Origin: CATQHL01 sp965242895
Lineage (GTDB): Bacteria; Actinomycetota; Acidimicrobiia; Acidimicrobiales; CATQHL01
Assembly (NCBI GenBank): GCA_965242895.1
Contig: OZ251507.1
Span: 2,294,001-2,358,000 of the forward strand
Direction: 5' to 3'
DNA length: 64,000 nucleotides
In this document: piece after piece, positions 22,904 to 31,720 of the stretch
How the letters are laid out: each line of letters opens with the position of its first letter
Numbering within the stretch: position 1 is the stretch's first letter
The notes under the pieces: generated by a model
The model's database searches: none
Told to the model about the DNA's origin: nothing
Seen by the model: only the letters and a program-made list of their open reading frames with translations
Position numbers and translations under genes: made by a program

Positions 22904-23986
22904 ATGGGGCGGGGGAAGGAACCTGCGAAGCGAAGGGGCTTGCGGGTCGCAGTGGCTAGCCAAGAGGAGAACCAATGGGGGCTGAAAGGCGGGATGGGGG
23001 ATCGTGGGATGACCTCGGAGCGCTTCGGTGCGAATTACCCGTTCGCAGCCGACCGACCTGCTACAAATGACTGCGTGCTCGGCAACGGTTCAAACGGCAA
23101 CGGTTCTGCCTCACGGGGGGTCGCCGGAAATGGGAACTCCTCTCCTCCCAAGCGTCCTAAGCATCTTTCTCCCACGAGCGCTTCCATGTTCAGGCAGTGC
23201 CCTAGGCGCTGGAGGTTCCGCTACGTCGACCGCCTGCCTGACCCGCCCGGCCAAGAGGCGCTGGCAGGCACTTTCGCCCACGGCGTTCTAGAGGATCTGC
23301 TGCAGAAGGATAAGAAGCAGCGCACGCAGGATTCCGTCCGTGAGATAGCTGTCGAAGCGTGGCCGCTCATGGAGAAGCGTTCTGATTTTCGGGCACTGAA
23401 ACTAGACGCTGACGCCGTCAGAGCGTTCAAGTGGCAGAGCTGGAACGCGATAATGGGACTCTGGGATCTCGAAGACCCTCAGGAGGTCGAGGTCGAGGAG
23501 ACCGAGCTGAAGGTGCAGGTGGAAGTGGGCGGCGTGCCGTTTCTTGGTTTCATTGACCGGGTCGAGCGCGACGGGGATGACATCGTCATCAGCGACTACA
23601 AGTCGGGGCGACCGCCTCCTGCTCGTTTCGAGTCTCGCTACTTGGAGCAGGTGCTGTTATATGCGGCAGCGGTTGCTGAGATGGAGTATCAGACTCCCGC
23701 ACGCGTCCGTCTCATGTACTTGGGAAGCAAGATCATCGAAGAAGAGGTCACGCCCGAGAAGATCGACGAGGTGGTCGAGCGGCTTGTCGAGACTTGGGAC
23801 GACATTCTGGAGAGCGTCAGAGCGGACGACTTCCCTGCGAAGGTGGGCAAGCTTTGCGGCTGGTGCGTGTTTGCGGAGCACTGCCCGGAAGGCAGCGATT
23901 ACCTGCGTGAGTCGCGTGCTTACAGCGTGCAGCCTGCGCCGAGAGTCTCCGAGCCCGCAGCGGGGGCATACGCAGGGGCACGCTGA
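22904..23986 (+). CDS. PD-(D/E)XK nuclease, RecB/Cas4-like with Fe-S cysteines
   Basis: Up to 360 residues; the true start is uncertain and internal ATGs at 22994 or 23009 are plausible. The core begins LSPTSASMFRQCPRRWRFRY, followed by GTFAHGVLEDLL, GFIDRVERDGDDIVISDYKSG (catalytic Asp, Asp and Lys) and QVLLYAAAV. The C-terminal CGWCVFAEHCP with the first Cys (RQCP) makes a four-cysteine cluster like the AddB/Cas4 4Fe-4S site. Likely a DNA exonuclease in repair. No cas genes are nearby. Confidence 0.8.
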   Translation: MGRGKEPAKRRGLRVAVASQEENQWGLKGGMGDRGMTSERFGANYPFAADRPATNDCVLGNGSNGNGSASRGVAGNGNSSPPKRPKHLSPTSASMFRQCPRRWRFRYVDRLPDPPGQEALAGTFAHGVLEDLLQKDKKQRTQDSVREIAVEAWPLMEKRSDFRALKLDADAVRAFKWQSWNAIMGLWDLEDPQEVEVEETELKVQVEVGGVPFLGFIDRVERDGDDIVISDYKSGRPPPARFESRYLEQVLLYAAAVAEMEYQTPARVRLMYLGSKIIEEEVTPEKIDEVVERLVETWDDILESVRADDFPAKVGKLCGWCVFAEHCPEGSDYLRESRAYSVQPAPRVSEPAAGAYAGAR

Positions 23987-24089
23987 GCGGAGGCTGACGG
24001 GGTCTGGCCGGCTCCGGATCTCTGCTTTCGCTGCTTGGGCTGCTTGGGGTTATTTCTGCTTTGGGGTTTTGGGGTAATTTCCCCCGTGC

Positions 24090-25004
24090 ATGCCTGAATT
24101 GCCGGAAGTCGAGACCATCATGCGCGAGGTGAGGCCGATGGTGCTTCACCGGTCGGTGGTCGCAGCCGGAAGCCACCCGTCGGAGCGTTTTCGATCTGCT
24201 GAGCTGGCGGTCGGGTCGTCTTTTGTTGAGGTCGGCCGGCGGGGGAAGTACTTGATCTTCGAGTTGAGCGACGGGTGCGACCTCGTCGTCCACCTGGGCA
24301 TGACTGGGCGGCTGCGTCTGACGCAGGAGGCCGCCGCCGGCGGAGGCTCCGCATCCGCATCCGGCGCCGCGGCGGGCGCCACCGTTAGAGGCGCTGCTGC
24401 CGCCGGAGGTGAGGAGGCCGCCGGCGCCGCAGCCGGAGGTGAGGGTGCCGGCGGCGCAGGCTACGTGCGGGCTTGGTGGGGGTTCGAGGACGGGTGCGTG
24501 CTGGAGCTGCACGACGTGCGCCGCTTCGGGCGGGTGCGGGTCACGCCGAGGGGATGCCACGAAGCGATACCCAATCTGGCCTCGCTGGGGCCTGAACCTC
24601 TAGGCGGCGACTTCACCCCTTCGGATTTCTGGCGGGCGCTGCGCCGCAGTCGGAGCCCAGTCAAGACGCAGCTGCTGAGCGGGCGGCCAGTAGCAGGTTT
24701 GGGGAACATCTACGCAGACGAGGCGCTCTGGTCGGCGGGCGTGCATCCCGGGCGCCGCCGCATTACCAAAGCCGAGGCCGAACGTCTTCACACCGCCATC
24801 CGGGAGGTGCTCGAGCAGGCCATCGAGAACCGCGGCACAACGTTTCGGGACTACCGGACGCTTTCGGGGAGCGGCGGAGACAACGCAGCGCACCTGAACT
24901 GCTACGGGTTGGCCGGCACTCCTTGCCGGCGGTGCGGGGAAGAACTGCGCTCCTACACCCTCAGCGCCCGCACCACCACGTTTTGCAGGCGCTGTCAGCG
25001 ATGA
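24090..25004 (+). CDS. mutM: Formamidopyrimidine-DNA glycosylase
   Basis: 304 residues. Catalytic N-terminus PELPEVET, then GRRGKYLIFEL and HLGMTGRL, helix-two-turn-helix VAGLGNIYADEALW, and a C-terminal zinc finger CRRCG...CRRCQR. It excises 8-oxoguanine and ring-opened purines. About 45 residues of Ala/Gly-rich repeat (GAAAGATV, EEAAGAAAGGEGAGGAG) are inserted after LRLTQE, in a loop where the family has only a few residues. Confidence 0.93.
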   Translation: MPELPEVETIMREVRPMVLHRSVVAAGSHPSERFRSAELAVGSSFVEVGRRGKYLIFELSDGCDLVVHLGMTGRLRLTQEAAAGGGSASASGAAAGATVRGAAAAGGEEAAGAAAGGEGAGGAGYVRAWWGFEDGCVLELHDVRRFGRVRVTPRGCHEAIPNLASLGPEPLGGDFTPSDFWRALRRSRSPVKTQLLSGRPVAGLGNIYADEALWSAGVHPGRRRITKAEAERLHTAIREVLEQAIENRGTTFRDYRTLSGSGGDNAAHLNCYGLAGTPCRRCGEELRSYTLSARTTTFCRRCQR

Positions 25005-25200
25005 CCGCTGGAGGTTTGTCGGTGGTCGTCTCCTCCCGCTCGGTGAGTCCTGTCGGGGCGCTGTCAGCGGTGACCGCCGCTGGAGGTTTGTCGGTGGTCG
25101 TCTCCCCCCGCTCGGGGAGTCCGGTTGGGGCGCTGTCAGCGATGACCGCCGCCGGAGGGTCGCTCGGTCTTCCGGCGGGGTCGCGGGGTCGCCGATTCTG
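24989..25200 (+). repeat. Tandem duplication of the mutM 3' end (about 70 bp, 3 copies)
   Basis: Units starting GCGCTGTCAGCG at 24989, 25058 and 25130 (periods 69 and 72) repeat the last mutM codons, its stop, and GGAGGTTTGTCGGTGGTCGTC. The third unit diverges after about 30 bp. No gene in 25005-25291. Confidence 0.7.
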
Positions 25201-25291
25201 TAAGAATCAAACCTCTGTCCGGCTTCGGGCGGCTGTCACTCCTCCTTGAAGCCCTCGTCCTCGAAAGACACGAAAGAGAATCCCCCCGATC

Positions 25292-26389
25292 ATGAAGCAA
25301 TCCACGCACCGTCTTACCCACTACAGCAGCGGCGCTGGTTGAGCCTGCAAGCTCGGTCCTGGCGACCTGGCGCAGGTTCTGCGCCCTTTGCTAGCTTCCC
25401 GTTCGGCAGCCCCTGCCGCAGGGGAGAAGTATGGAAACCTGCTGGTGGGCTTTTCCACAGGCGACGACGCCGCCGTGTGGAGGCGCCCGGACGGCGGCTG
25501 TGCAGTCGCAAGCGTCGACTTCTTCCCGCCGGTCGTGGACGACCCCCGCCTCTGGGGGCGGATCGCCGCCGCAAATGCGGCCAGCGACGTGTTCGCCATG
25601 GGGGGCCGCCCCGTTTTCGCCTTGAACCTCGTCGTCTGGCCGTCCGACGTTCTGCCGCTTGAGGTGCTGAGCGAAGTGCTGGCGGGCGGCGAAGAGACGG
25701 CGTCCGAGGGCGGCTGGGCGCTGGTCGGAGGGCACACCACGACCGGGTCTGAGCCCCTTTACGGGCAGGCCGTGACGGGGGAGGTCGCCGAGGAGCGCCT
25801 GCTCACCAACGCCGGCGCCCGAGACGGGCAGACGCTCGTCTTGACGAAGCCCCTGGGCACGGGCGTGATCACCACGGCGCTGAGGCAGCTCACGCCCGCC
25901 GAAGGGGCGGAAGAGCCCGCGGCGGGGGCGTTTCGCGCCGCCGCGGCGGAGATGTGCCGTCTCAACGCTGACGCAGCGGCTGCGGCGTCGGCGGCCGGGG
26001 TCACGGCGGCCACGGACGTCACCGGCTTCGGGCTGCTGGGACACCTGCAGAAGCTCTGCGAGGCCAGTGACGCCGGCGCTGCGCTCGACCCGGGCGCCGT
26101 CCCCCTCTTCGAGGGCGCATCCGAACTCGCTGCACTGGGGTTCGTGCCGGGCGGCACAGAGCGCAACCTGGCGCACTTCCGGCGCTTCGTGGACGGCGAA
26201 TGCGATTCGTTTGATCTTCTTGCCGACCCGCAGACTTCCGGCGGTCTGTTGTTGACCTGCCCTGCGTCTAGCACCGACGATCTGCTCGCCGACCTAGCGT
26301 CAACGGGTCACACCGCTGCGGTGGTGGGGGAGATTTCCTCGCTCGTGGGGGCGGGACGAATCCGACTGACCTCCGCCGCCCGTCCCTAA
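25292..26389 (+). CDS. selD: Selenide, water dikinase with in-frame UGA (selenocysteine)
   Basis: ATG 25292 gives MKQSTHRLTHYSSGAG, then UGA (25340-25342), then ACKLGPGDLAQVLRPL, continuing in frame to 26389 (365 residues). The UGA falls exactly where E. coli SelD has catalytic Cys17, with the essential Lys at position 20 also kept. Many SelD proteins are themselves selenoproteins. Downstream SelD motifs are intact: STGDDAAV, ASDVFAMGG, LVGGHTTTG, VTGFGLLGHL, CDPQTSGGLL-like DPQTSGGLLL. It makes selenophosphate from selenide and ATP. Gene callers that treat UGA as stop would start it at 25388. Confidence 0.92.
25343..25377 (+). promoter_or_regulatory. SECIS-like hairpin after the selD UGA
   Basis: CCTGC (25344-25348) can pair with GCAGG (25372-25376). 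Inside, GGTC (25355-25358) pairs with GACC (25364-25367) around the 5-nt loop CTGGC. A stem-loop immediately 3' of UGA is what bacterial SelB needs; its match to this lineage's SelB is untested. Confidence 0.5.
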
Positions 26390-26400
26390 GCCGCAGGCCA

Positions 26401-27123
26401 GTGGGCGACCCGCAGCGCTCTGGCGCTGCCGAGTTACGCCGGAGCCTCAAGATGCTGGCGGCGGCAGTCTCGGCGGCGTCGGCGGCGTCGCTGCTGACCG
26501 CCCAGGACTTTCTTCCGTGGCGGGGGGCGCGTGTAGTGGTCGCCTCCTTTGCGGTAGGGGCGATCCCCTTCTCCTATCTATTCGCCCGTTCGCTGAAGGG
26601 GGTGGATCTGCGCGACGTGGGCACGGGGACGGTCTCCGGCACGGGGCTGTATCGGGTGGGAGGATTCGCCGCCCTGGTGGCTGGAGGGGGTATGGACGTG
26701 CTCAAGGGGCTCGCGGGCGTGCTGGCGGCTGGCGACGACCCTCCGGTGGCCGCCCTTGCCGCCGCAGCCGCCGTGGCCGGCCACAACTGGTCGCCCTTCA
26801 TCGGCGCTGCGGGCGGGCGGGGTATCTCCACCGCAATGGGGGCGATGGCTGCGGTGGCCTGGCCGGCCACTGCGCTGCTGGCCGGCTCTCTGCTGGCGGG
26901 GCGGCTGCTACGCCGCTCGGCGCCGGCGGCCTTGCTAGCCCTGCTGCTGATGCCCTTCCTGGTGCAGTGGACGCACGGAGGGTGGGACTCAGCTGCGGCC
27001 TGGTTAGTAGCATCACTTATTCTGATTAAGAGGCTGGCAGGGAATCGGCGGCCGCCTGCAGGACAGCCGCTCAGGGGCGTCCTCTGGAACCGCCTGCTCC
27101 ACGACAACGACGGGGCGGCGTGA
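26401..27123 (+). CDS. PlsY-like glycerol-3-phosphate acyltransferase
   Basis: 240 residues from GTG 26401, with about six hydrophobic segments. PlsY-like features: FSYLFARSLKGVDLRDVGTG, GLYRVGG, DVLKG, and AGHNWSPFIGAAGGRGIST. The usual motif 1 GSGNxGAxNxxR is altered to GTGTVSGTGLYR and motif 2 GGKG to GGRG. It may be a divergent acyltransferase or have another lipid role. It overlaps the MFS gene by 4 nt (GTGA). Confidence 0.65.
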   Translation: MGDPQRSGAAELRRSLKMLAAAVSAASAASLLTAQDFLPWRGARVVVASFAVGAIPFSYLFARSLKGVDLRDVGTGTVSGTGLYRVGGFAALVAGGGMDVLKGLAGVLAAGDDPPVAALAAAAAVAGHNWSPFIGAAGGRGISTAMGAMAAVAWPATALLAGSLLAGRLLRRSAPAALLALLLMPFLVQWTHGGWDSAAAWLVASLILIKRLAGNRRPPAGQPLRGVLWNRLLHDNDGAA

Positions 27124-28559
27124 AAGTCGCACGCCAAGTTCTGGCGGTCAAGGACTTTCGGCGCCTGCTCGTGGGTCAGGCCGTGTCCGGCCTGGGCGAC
27201 TGGATGCTCACTTTCACCCTCATGGCGCTCATCTGGGAGGAGTATTCCTCGGCCAGCGCCGTGGCGGTCATCCTGGCTTTGCGCCTGCTGCCGGCTGCCC
27301 TGGGGGGCGGGATCGCAGCCCGCATCGCCAAGCACTGGGATCGCCGCAAGACGATGCTGGTGATGGACTACGTGAGGGTCGTCCTGGTGGCCATCATTCC
27401 GCTCACCCTGGAACTCTGGTGGCTCTACCTGTGGGCGTTCGTCCTGGAAGCCTGCGGGATCGTGTTTCTGTCGGCGCGTGACGCCTCTATACCGGATCTT
27501 TCGGCGCCCGAGAACCTCACTACCGCCAACGGGATGATGCTGGGGTCGTCGTTCGGCAGCATCCCCATAGGAGCAGGGCTGTTTGCTCTTCTGTCGCGTC
27601 TGCCGTTTGCCGAGGGAAGCTGGTTTGCGGAGAACTTTGCAGTCATTTTCTGGATCGACGCCCTCACCTACCTGGTTTCGGCTCTGATGATCGCCCGCAT
27701 GCCGCCGCTGGGCCGCCCTGTGGGACACGACCCTGACGCCCCGGCAGGCCGCATGCGCGACGCACTGCGTATCCCTCTGGTGCGCTCCGTGATCTGGGTG
27801 ACCTGCGCCGTGGCGCTCGGGTTGGGTGCGCTCTTCCCGTTGGGCATCGCCTTGGTGCGAGAGGAACTCGAGGCCAACACTCAGCAGTTCGGCCTGCTGG
27901 TGATGATGTTCGGGATCGGTGCGGGGTTGGGGCTCTTTGCCGTGACAAAGCTGAAGCTGTCCCTGCTGACGATGACGAGGGCGGGCGTGCTGCTGATGGG
28001 TGCTCTGGTGGCTGGAATGAGCCTGAGTTCGCATCTGTGGCTGACTCTGATAGGAGCGGTCGGCTTCGGGGCGGGCGCCACGACTGCGCTCTCGGCAGGG
28101 ATGAGCGCCCTGCAGACCTCCACAGCGGAACACGAGAGGCAGATGGCCTTTGCGGTCTTCCATATGCTCATCCGCTCGGGGCTGGGGTTGGCCGCAGTGC
28201 TGGCGGGCATCGTGGGGGACTTGCTGGAGGAGGTCGCCATGGGCTCGTGGAGGCTCTCGGGTACGAGGTTCGTCTTGCTGGTGTCGGGGATATTGGTGGT
28301 GGGCAGCGCTGCGACCGTGAAGACCCAGAAGGTGGCGCCCAACCTCCGCCCCGTGCCGAAGCGGGAGGACGAGGCGGGGGGCGCCGCCGAGGGGGGCGCC
28401 GAGGGGGGCGACGCCGAGGGGGGCGGCGCTGGAGGGGGCGCCGAGGAAGGCGCCGGCGGGGACGCCGGCGCGGAGGCAGGCGGGGGTGGAGGGCCGGAGG
28501 GCGCTGGCGGCGGGGACGCCGAGGGGAGCGCCTCCTCATCGGGCGGCTCTGGGGGGTGA
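27120..28559 (+). CDS. MFS transporter (MFS_3 / exporter type)
   Basis: 479 residues from GTG 27120. About twelve membrane helices, starting KDFRRLLVGQAVSGLGDWML, which is typical of the enterobactin-exporter-like MFS_3 group, with the loop-2 motif (RIAKHWDRRKTMLV). The last 75 residues are a Gly/Glu/Ala repeat tail (EGGAEGGDAEGGGAGGG). Substrate unknown. Confidence 0.82.
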   Translation: MKVARQVLAVKDFRRLLVGQAVSGLGDWMLTFTLMALIWEEYSSASAVAVILALRLLPAALGGGIAARIAKHWDRRKTMLVMDYVRVVLVAIIPLTLELWWLYLWAFVLEACGIVFLSARDASIPDLSAPENLTTANGMMLGSSFGSIPIGAGLFALLSRLPFAEGSWFAENFAVIFWIDALTYLVSALMIARMPPLGRPVGHDPDAPAGRMRDALRIPLVRSVIWVTCAVALGLGALFPLGIALVREELEANTQQFGLLVMMFGIGAGLGLFAVTKLKLSLLTMTRAGVLLMGALVAGMSLSSHLWLTLIGAVGFGAGATTALSAGMSALQTSTAEHERQMAFAVFHMLIRSGLGLAAVLAGIVGDLLEEVAMGSWRLSGTRFVLLVSGILVVGSAATVKTQKVAPNLRPVPKREDEAGGAAEGGAEGGDAEGGGAGGGAEEGAGGDAGAEAGGGGGPEGAGGGDAEGSASSSGGSGG

Positions 28560-28565
28560 GGGGGG

Positions 28566-29438
28566 ATGGGCGTAGCGGTCATCACCGACGGCGCTGCTGC
28601 TCTCCCGGCGGCCCTTCTGGAGGAATTCGGCATAGCAGTGGTGCCGATCCGAACCATTCTCGACGGGGAGGACGTGACCGGCGAAGACATCCCGCAGTCC
28701 GACCTGCTGGCGGGCAAGGTCTCTACCGCCGCTCCTAGCACGGGCGACTTCGCCCGGGCCGCTTCGGAGTTCGCAGGCGGCGAGGGTGCGGTCATCTGCA
28801 CTGTGTCGAGCGAGCTTTCCGGCAGCTATCAGGCCGCCTCGACCGCCGCCCTAGAGTGCGGCGGGTCGGTGAAGGTGGTCGATACGGCTTCTGCCGCCGG
28901 AGGACAGGCCCTCGTCGCTCTGGCGGCTGCGGCTGCGGCTGCTGCCGGGGGCGATCTGCGCTCTGTGCTCGAGGCGGCGTCGGTCGCCGCCCGGCGGGTG
29001 CGCCTGGTGGGGATGCTGGAGAGCCTGGAGCAGTTGGCGCGCAGCGGACGCATCCCGCGGGCGGCTGGTTGGGCGGGCGATCATCTGGGCGTGCGTCCGA
29101 TCTTCGAAATCCGCGGCGGGTCGATACGCCGTCTCGCTCCCGCTCTCAGCCCGCAGAGCGCTCGCAGGCGCATTCTGGCCAACTGGCGGAGCACGCGCCG
29201 AGCAGGGGCGGGTGCGGATATCCGGCTGCACGCTGCGACCTCCCACGCAGGGGCGGAGTCCGCCGCCGTCGAACTGCTGGCGGCCGTTTCCGCAGAAGTT
29301 GGCCCCGCAGAAGTTGGCCCCGCAGAAGTTGGCCCAGCAACGTCTTTCGTTGCGGAATTCCCTGTTCCGCTCCTGGTCTCCGCCGGAGCGGGCGCCCTGG
29401 GTCTGGCCTGGTGGTGGGAGGGGGGGGACTTGGGCTGA
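28566..29438 (+). CDS. DegV family fatty-acid-binding protein
   Basis: 290 residues. Begins VAVITDGAAALP, has the DegV STAAPSTGDF motif and VSSELSGSYQAA, and GMLESLEQLARSGRI. DegV/FakB proteins bind fatty acids, and FakB presents them to a kinase. An insert near residue 240 is a perfect 15-bp triplet repeat (AEVGP x3). Downstream of the plsY-like and MFS genes, perhaps a lipid-linked cluster. Confidence 0.85.
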   Translation: MGVAVITDGAAALPAALLEEFGIAVVPIRTILDGEDVTGEDIPQSDLLAGKVSTAAPSTGDFARAASEFAGGEGAVICTVSSELSGSYQAASTAALECGGSVKVVDTASAAGGQALVALAAAAAAAAGGDLRSVLEAASVAARRVRLVGMLESLEQLARSGRIPRAAGWAGDHLGVRPIFEIRGGSIRRLAPALSPQSARRRILANWRSTRRAGAGADIRLHAATSHAGAESAAVELLAAVSAEVGPAEVGPAEVGPATSFVAEFPVPLLVSAGAGALGLAWWWEGGDLG

Positions 29439-29446
29439 GCCCTGAG

Positions 29447-30322
29447 TCAGTGGACGATCTTGGTGAGCGGCAACTCCAGGATGTCAGTGGCGCCGGCGCT
29501 CAGAAGGTCTGGAATGAGCGTGTTGATCACCAACTTGGGGACGACGGCCTCCACGGCGAACCCCCCCTTTTCGTAGAGTTCGTTCACGGTCGGAGACTTC
29601 AGGCACGGGAGCAGGTCGATGACCGTCGAAAGCGCCTCGGGGGTGGCGTTCATCTTGACGAGCACGTTGTCGCGGGCTTCCAGGGTTCCGAGCAGCAGCA
29701 CTGATATCTGTTTCATCGCACGGCGTTTTTCCTCGTCTGCGTAGGCGGCCGGGTTCGCCAGCAGTTCAGTGTGAGAGACCATGACCGTGTCGACGATTCG
29801 CAGTCTCGCCGCCCGTAGAGCGCCGCCAGTCTCTGTCAACTCCACTACGCAGTCCACGATTTCAGGAATCTTGGCCTCGGTGGCGCCGTAGGAGAGCGCG
29901 ATGTTGGCGTCCACGCCGAGCTCGTCGAAGTACCTCTTCGCAATGTTCAGATATTCCGTGGAGACCCGCACCCCTGAGGAGAAATCCGAGGGGTCTCGGA
30001 TGTCGGAATCCTCGGCTACTGCGACGATCAGGCGCACGGGGCGTCCGGTCACCTTGGAGTACTTGAGGCGTGCTATGGAGACCACGTCAGCCGAGTTTTC
30101 CTCTACCCAGTCGCGCCCGCTGATCCCCAGGTCGAAAATGCCTTGTTCCAGGTAGGTGGGGATTTCCTGAGGCCGCAGGATGCGAACGTCGGAGACGCGG
30201 GGGTCGTCGATCCTGGCTCGGTAGTCCGCTCTAGAGGCTCGCAGCACGGGCAGGTCGGCGCTAGCGAAGATTTCCATGGTGACCTTTTCCAGGGATCCCT
30301 TTGGAAGGACGAGTCTTAGCAC
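29447..30322 (-). CDS. hisG: ATP phosphoribosyltransferase, long form
   Basis: 291 residues from GTG 30322. The N-terminus RLVLPKGSLEK and the PRPP-binding region EIVDCVVELTETGGALRA are clear. The C-terminal 75 residues form the regulatory HisG_C domain (histidine feedback). First step of histidine synthesis. No other his biosynthesis genes are here. Confidence 0.94.
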   Translation of the reverse strand: MLRLVLPKGSLEKVTMEIFASADLPVLRASRADYRARIDDPRVSDVRILRPQEIPTYLEQGIFDLGISGRDWVEENSADVVSIARLKYSKVTGRPVRLIVAVAEDSDIRDPSDFSSGVRVSTEYLNIAKRYFDELGVDANIALSYGATEAKIPEIVDCVVELTETGGALRAARLRIVDTVMVSHTELLANPAAYADEEKRRAMKQISVLLLGTLEARDNVLVKMNATPEALSTVIDLLPCLKSPTVNELYEKGGFAVEAVVPKLVINTLIPDLLSAGATDILELPLTKIVH

Positions 30323-30342
30323 GCTTTCACGCTAGCCGGAGT

Positions 30343-30470
30343 TGGAAGTTCGGTCGGTGAATGGCTGGCGGCGGGGTTCTGAGGTCGCCCAGCGAGCTGC
30401 CAGAGGGGAGGCGTTGGAACGTCGGTCGGTGAGCTTCGGTCGTTGGAACGTTGGTTGGTGAATGGCTGGG
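30343..30470. repeat. Three imperfect copies of GTTGGAACGT(C/T)GGT(C/T)GGTGA
   Basis: Copies lie near 30341, 30413 and 30443 between ribD and hisG; two extend into GAATGGCTGG. No gene in the spacer (30323-30501). Confidence 0.5.
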
Positions 30471-30501
30471 GACGGGGTCGGCGGCGAGTGGCGGGGCGCA
30501 C

Positions 30502-31719
30502 TCAGGCGGGCAGCAGGGTTACCCGCAGGTCTCCTCCCAGCTCGAGCACCTCGGTGATCTTTCCGCTCCAGAAGTCGGAGACGCTCGGCGGGCACTCGCC
30601 GCTGAGGGGGGGAGCGCCGCCGCCCCCGCCGGCCAGTTTCGGCGCTAGATAGAACACGTAGCGGTCCACCAGCCCTGCCCTGTGGAAAGCCCCCGCCACC
30701 TCGGCGCCTCCCTCCACCAGGAGCTGCTGTATGCCCTGCTTCCCCAGGTCGGAGAGCACTTCGGGCAGGTCGCCGGAGACCTCCAGGGCGGGCTGCATGC
30801 GAGCGGTCGGGGGAGCCGACCCCAGCACCACCCTGATCGGCTGGACGTCTCCCAGAGACACTCCGTCGGGCGGCGAGAAGTCCCGCACACTGAGAGAAGG
30901 ATCGTCGATGCGGGCTGTCCCTGCCCCTACCAGCACTGCGTCGCTGTATGCCCTCAGGCGGTGGACGTCCGCACGAGCTTCGGCTCCGGTGATCCATCTG
31001 CTGCTCCCGTCCGGGGCTGCGATGCGCCCGTCCAGGGTGGCGGCCAGCTTGAGGATCACGAACGGGCGTCCGCTTCGTCGGTGGGTCAGGTAGGCGGCAA
31101 GGTCTTCGGCTACGCCGGCGGCGCACACACCCAGCGTGATGTCTACGCCCGCTTCGCTCAGGGCAGCCATGCCCGCTCCGCTCACGCCTGGGTCGGGGTC
31201 TTCGATTCCCACCACCACTCGGCGCACTTCGCTGCGCAGGATCGCCTCCACGCACGGAGGCGTGCGACCCCACCCTGGGCAGGGTTCCAGCGTGGTGTAG
31301 AGGGTCGACCCGCGGGCTGCGCCGCCTGCCGCTTCCAGCGCCGACCGCTCTGCGTGCGGGCCGCCCGGGGGGCTCGTGCGACCCTCAAAGACTCCTTGCT
31401 CGGTGACCACGACCGCTCCCACGGCAGGGTTGGGCGAAGCCCACAGGAGCGCCTTTCGCCCTGCCCGCCGTGCCTGGGTCATGTAGTGCTCGTCCAGTTT
31501 TTCGGGGGAGGTTTCCGAGGATGCGTCCCTGCCGTCGCACCCGGCCTGGGTCATGTGGTGCTCGTCCAGTTTTTCGGGGGAGGTTTCCGAGGATGCGTTC
31601 CTGCCGTCGCACCCGGCCTGGGTCATGTGGTGCTCGTCCAGTTTTTCGAGGGTCGTCCGAGGTCGCCGCAGTCGCCCGTGGTCGCCGGGGTCGCCCGGCA
31701 GCGGCGAGCTTCCCCTCAC
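30502..31719 (-). CDS. ribD: Bifunctional riboflavin deaminase/reductase RibD
   Basis: Deaminase part: SPNPAVGAVV, HAERSALEAAG and EPCPGWGRTPPC (zinc ligands). Reductase part from about GRPFVILKLAATLDGRIA. It catalyses the second and third steps of riboflavin synthesis. The start is ambiguous: conserved sequence begins at ATG 31482 (MTQARRAGRKALLWASPNP), but the frame continues through two 72-bp repeats, each with an equivalent ATG (31554, 31626), to GTG 31719, one nucleotide after mogA. No ribE, ribBA or ribH adjacent. Confidence 0.88.
   Translation of the reverse strand: MRGSSPLPGDPGDHGRLRRPRTTLEKLDEHHMTQAGCDGRNASSETSPEKLDEHHMTQAGCDGRDASSETSPEKLDEHYMTQARRAGRKALLWASPNPAVGAVVVTEQGVFEGRTSPPGGPHAERSALEAAGGAARGSTLYTTLEPCPGWGRTPPCVEAILRSEVRRVVVGIEDPDPGVSGAGMAALSEAGVDITLGVCAAGVAEDLAAYLTHRRSGRPFVILKLAATLDGRIAAPDGSSRWITGAEARADVHRLRAYSDAVLVGAGTARIDDPSLSVRDFSPPDGVSLGDVQPIRVVLGSAPPTARMQPALEVSGDLPEVLSDLGKQGIQQLLVEGGAEVAGAFHRAGLVDRYVFYLAPKLAGGGGGAPPLSGECPPSVSDFWSGKITEVLELGGDLRVTLLPA
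31479..31640 (-). repeat. 72-bp tandem repeat at the ribD 5' end
   Basis: Units at 31481, 31553 and 31625 (period exactly 72 bp) encode EKLDEHHMTQAGCDGR(N/D) plus ASSETSP twice, then EKLDEHYMTQARRAGR in the native copy. The repeat duplicates the start region of ribD without disturbing the frame. Confidence 0.85.
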
Positions 31720-31720
31720 T

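Noticed and set aside
25388..25390. selD start at 25388
   Set aside because: It would delete the conserved N-terminus with the catalytic residue; the upstream in-frame UGA reads as selenocysteine.
26574..28163. 529-codon minus-strand frame opposite plsY-like and MFS genes
   Set aside because: Gln/His/Arg-rich composition of a shadow frame, while the plus strand encodes membrane proteins with clear topology.
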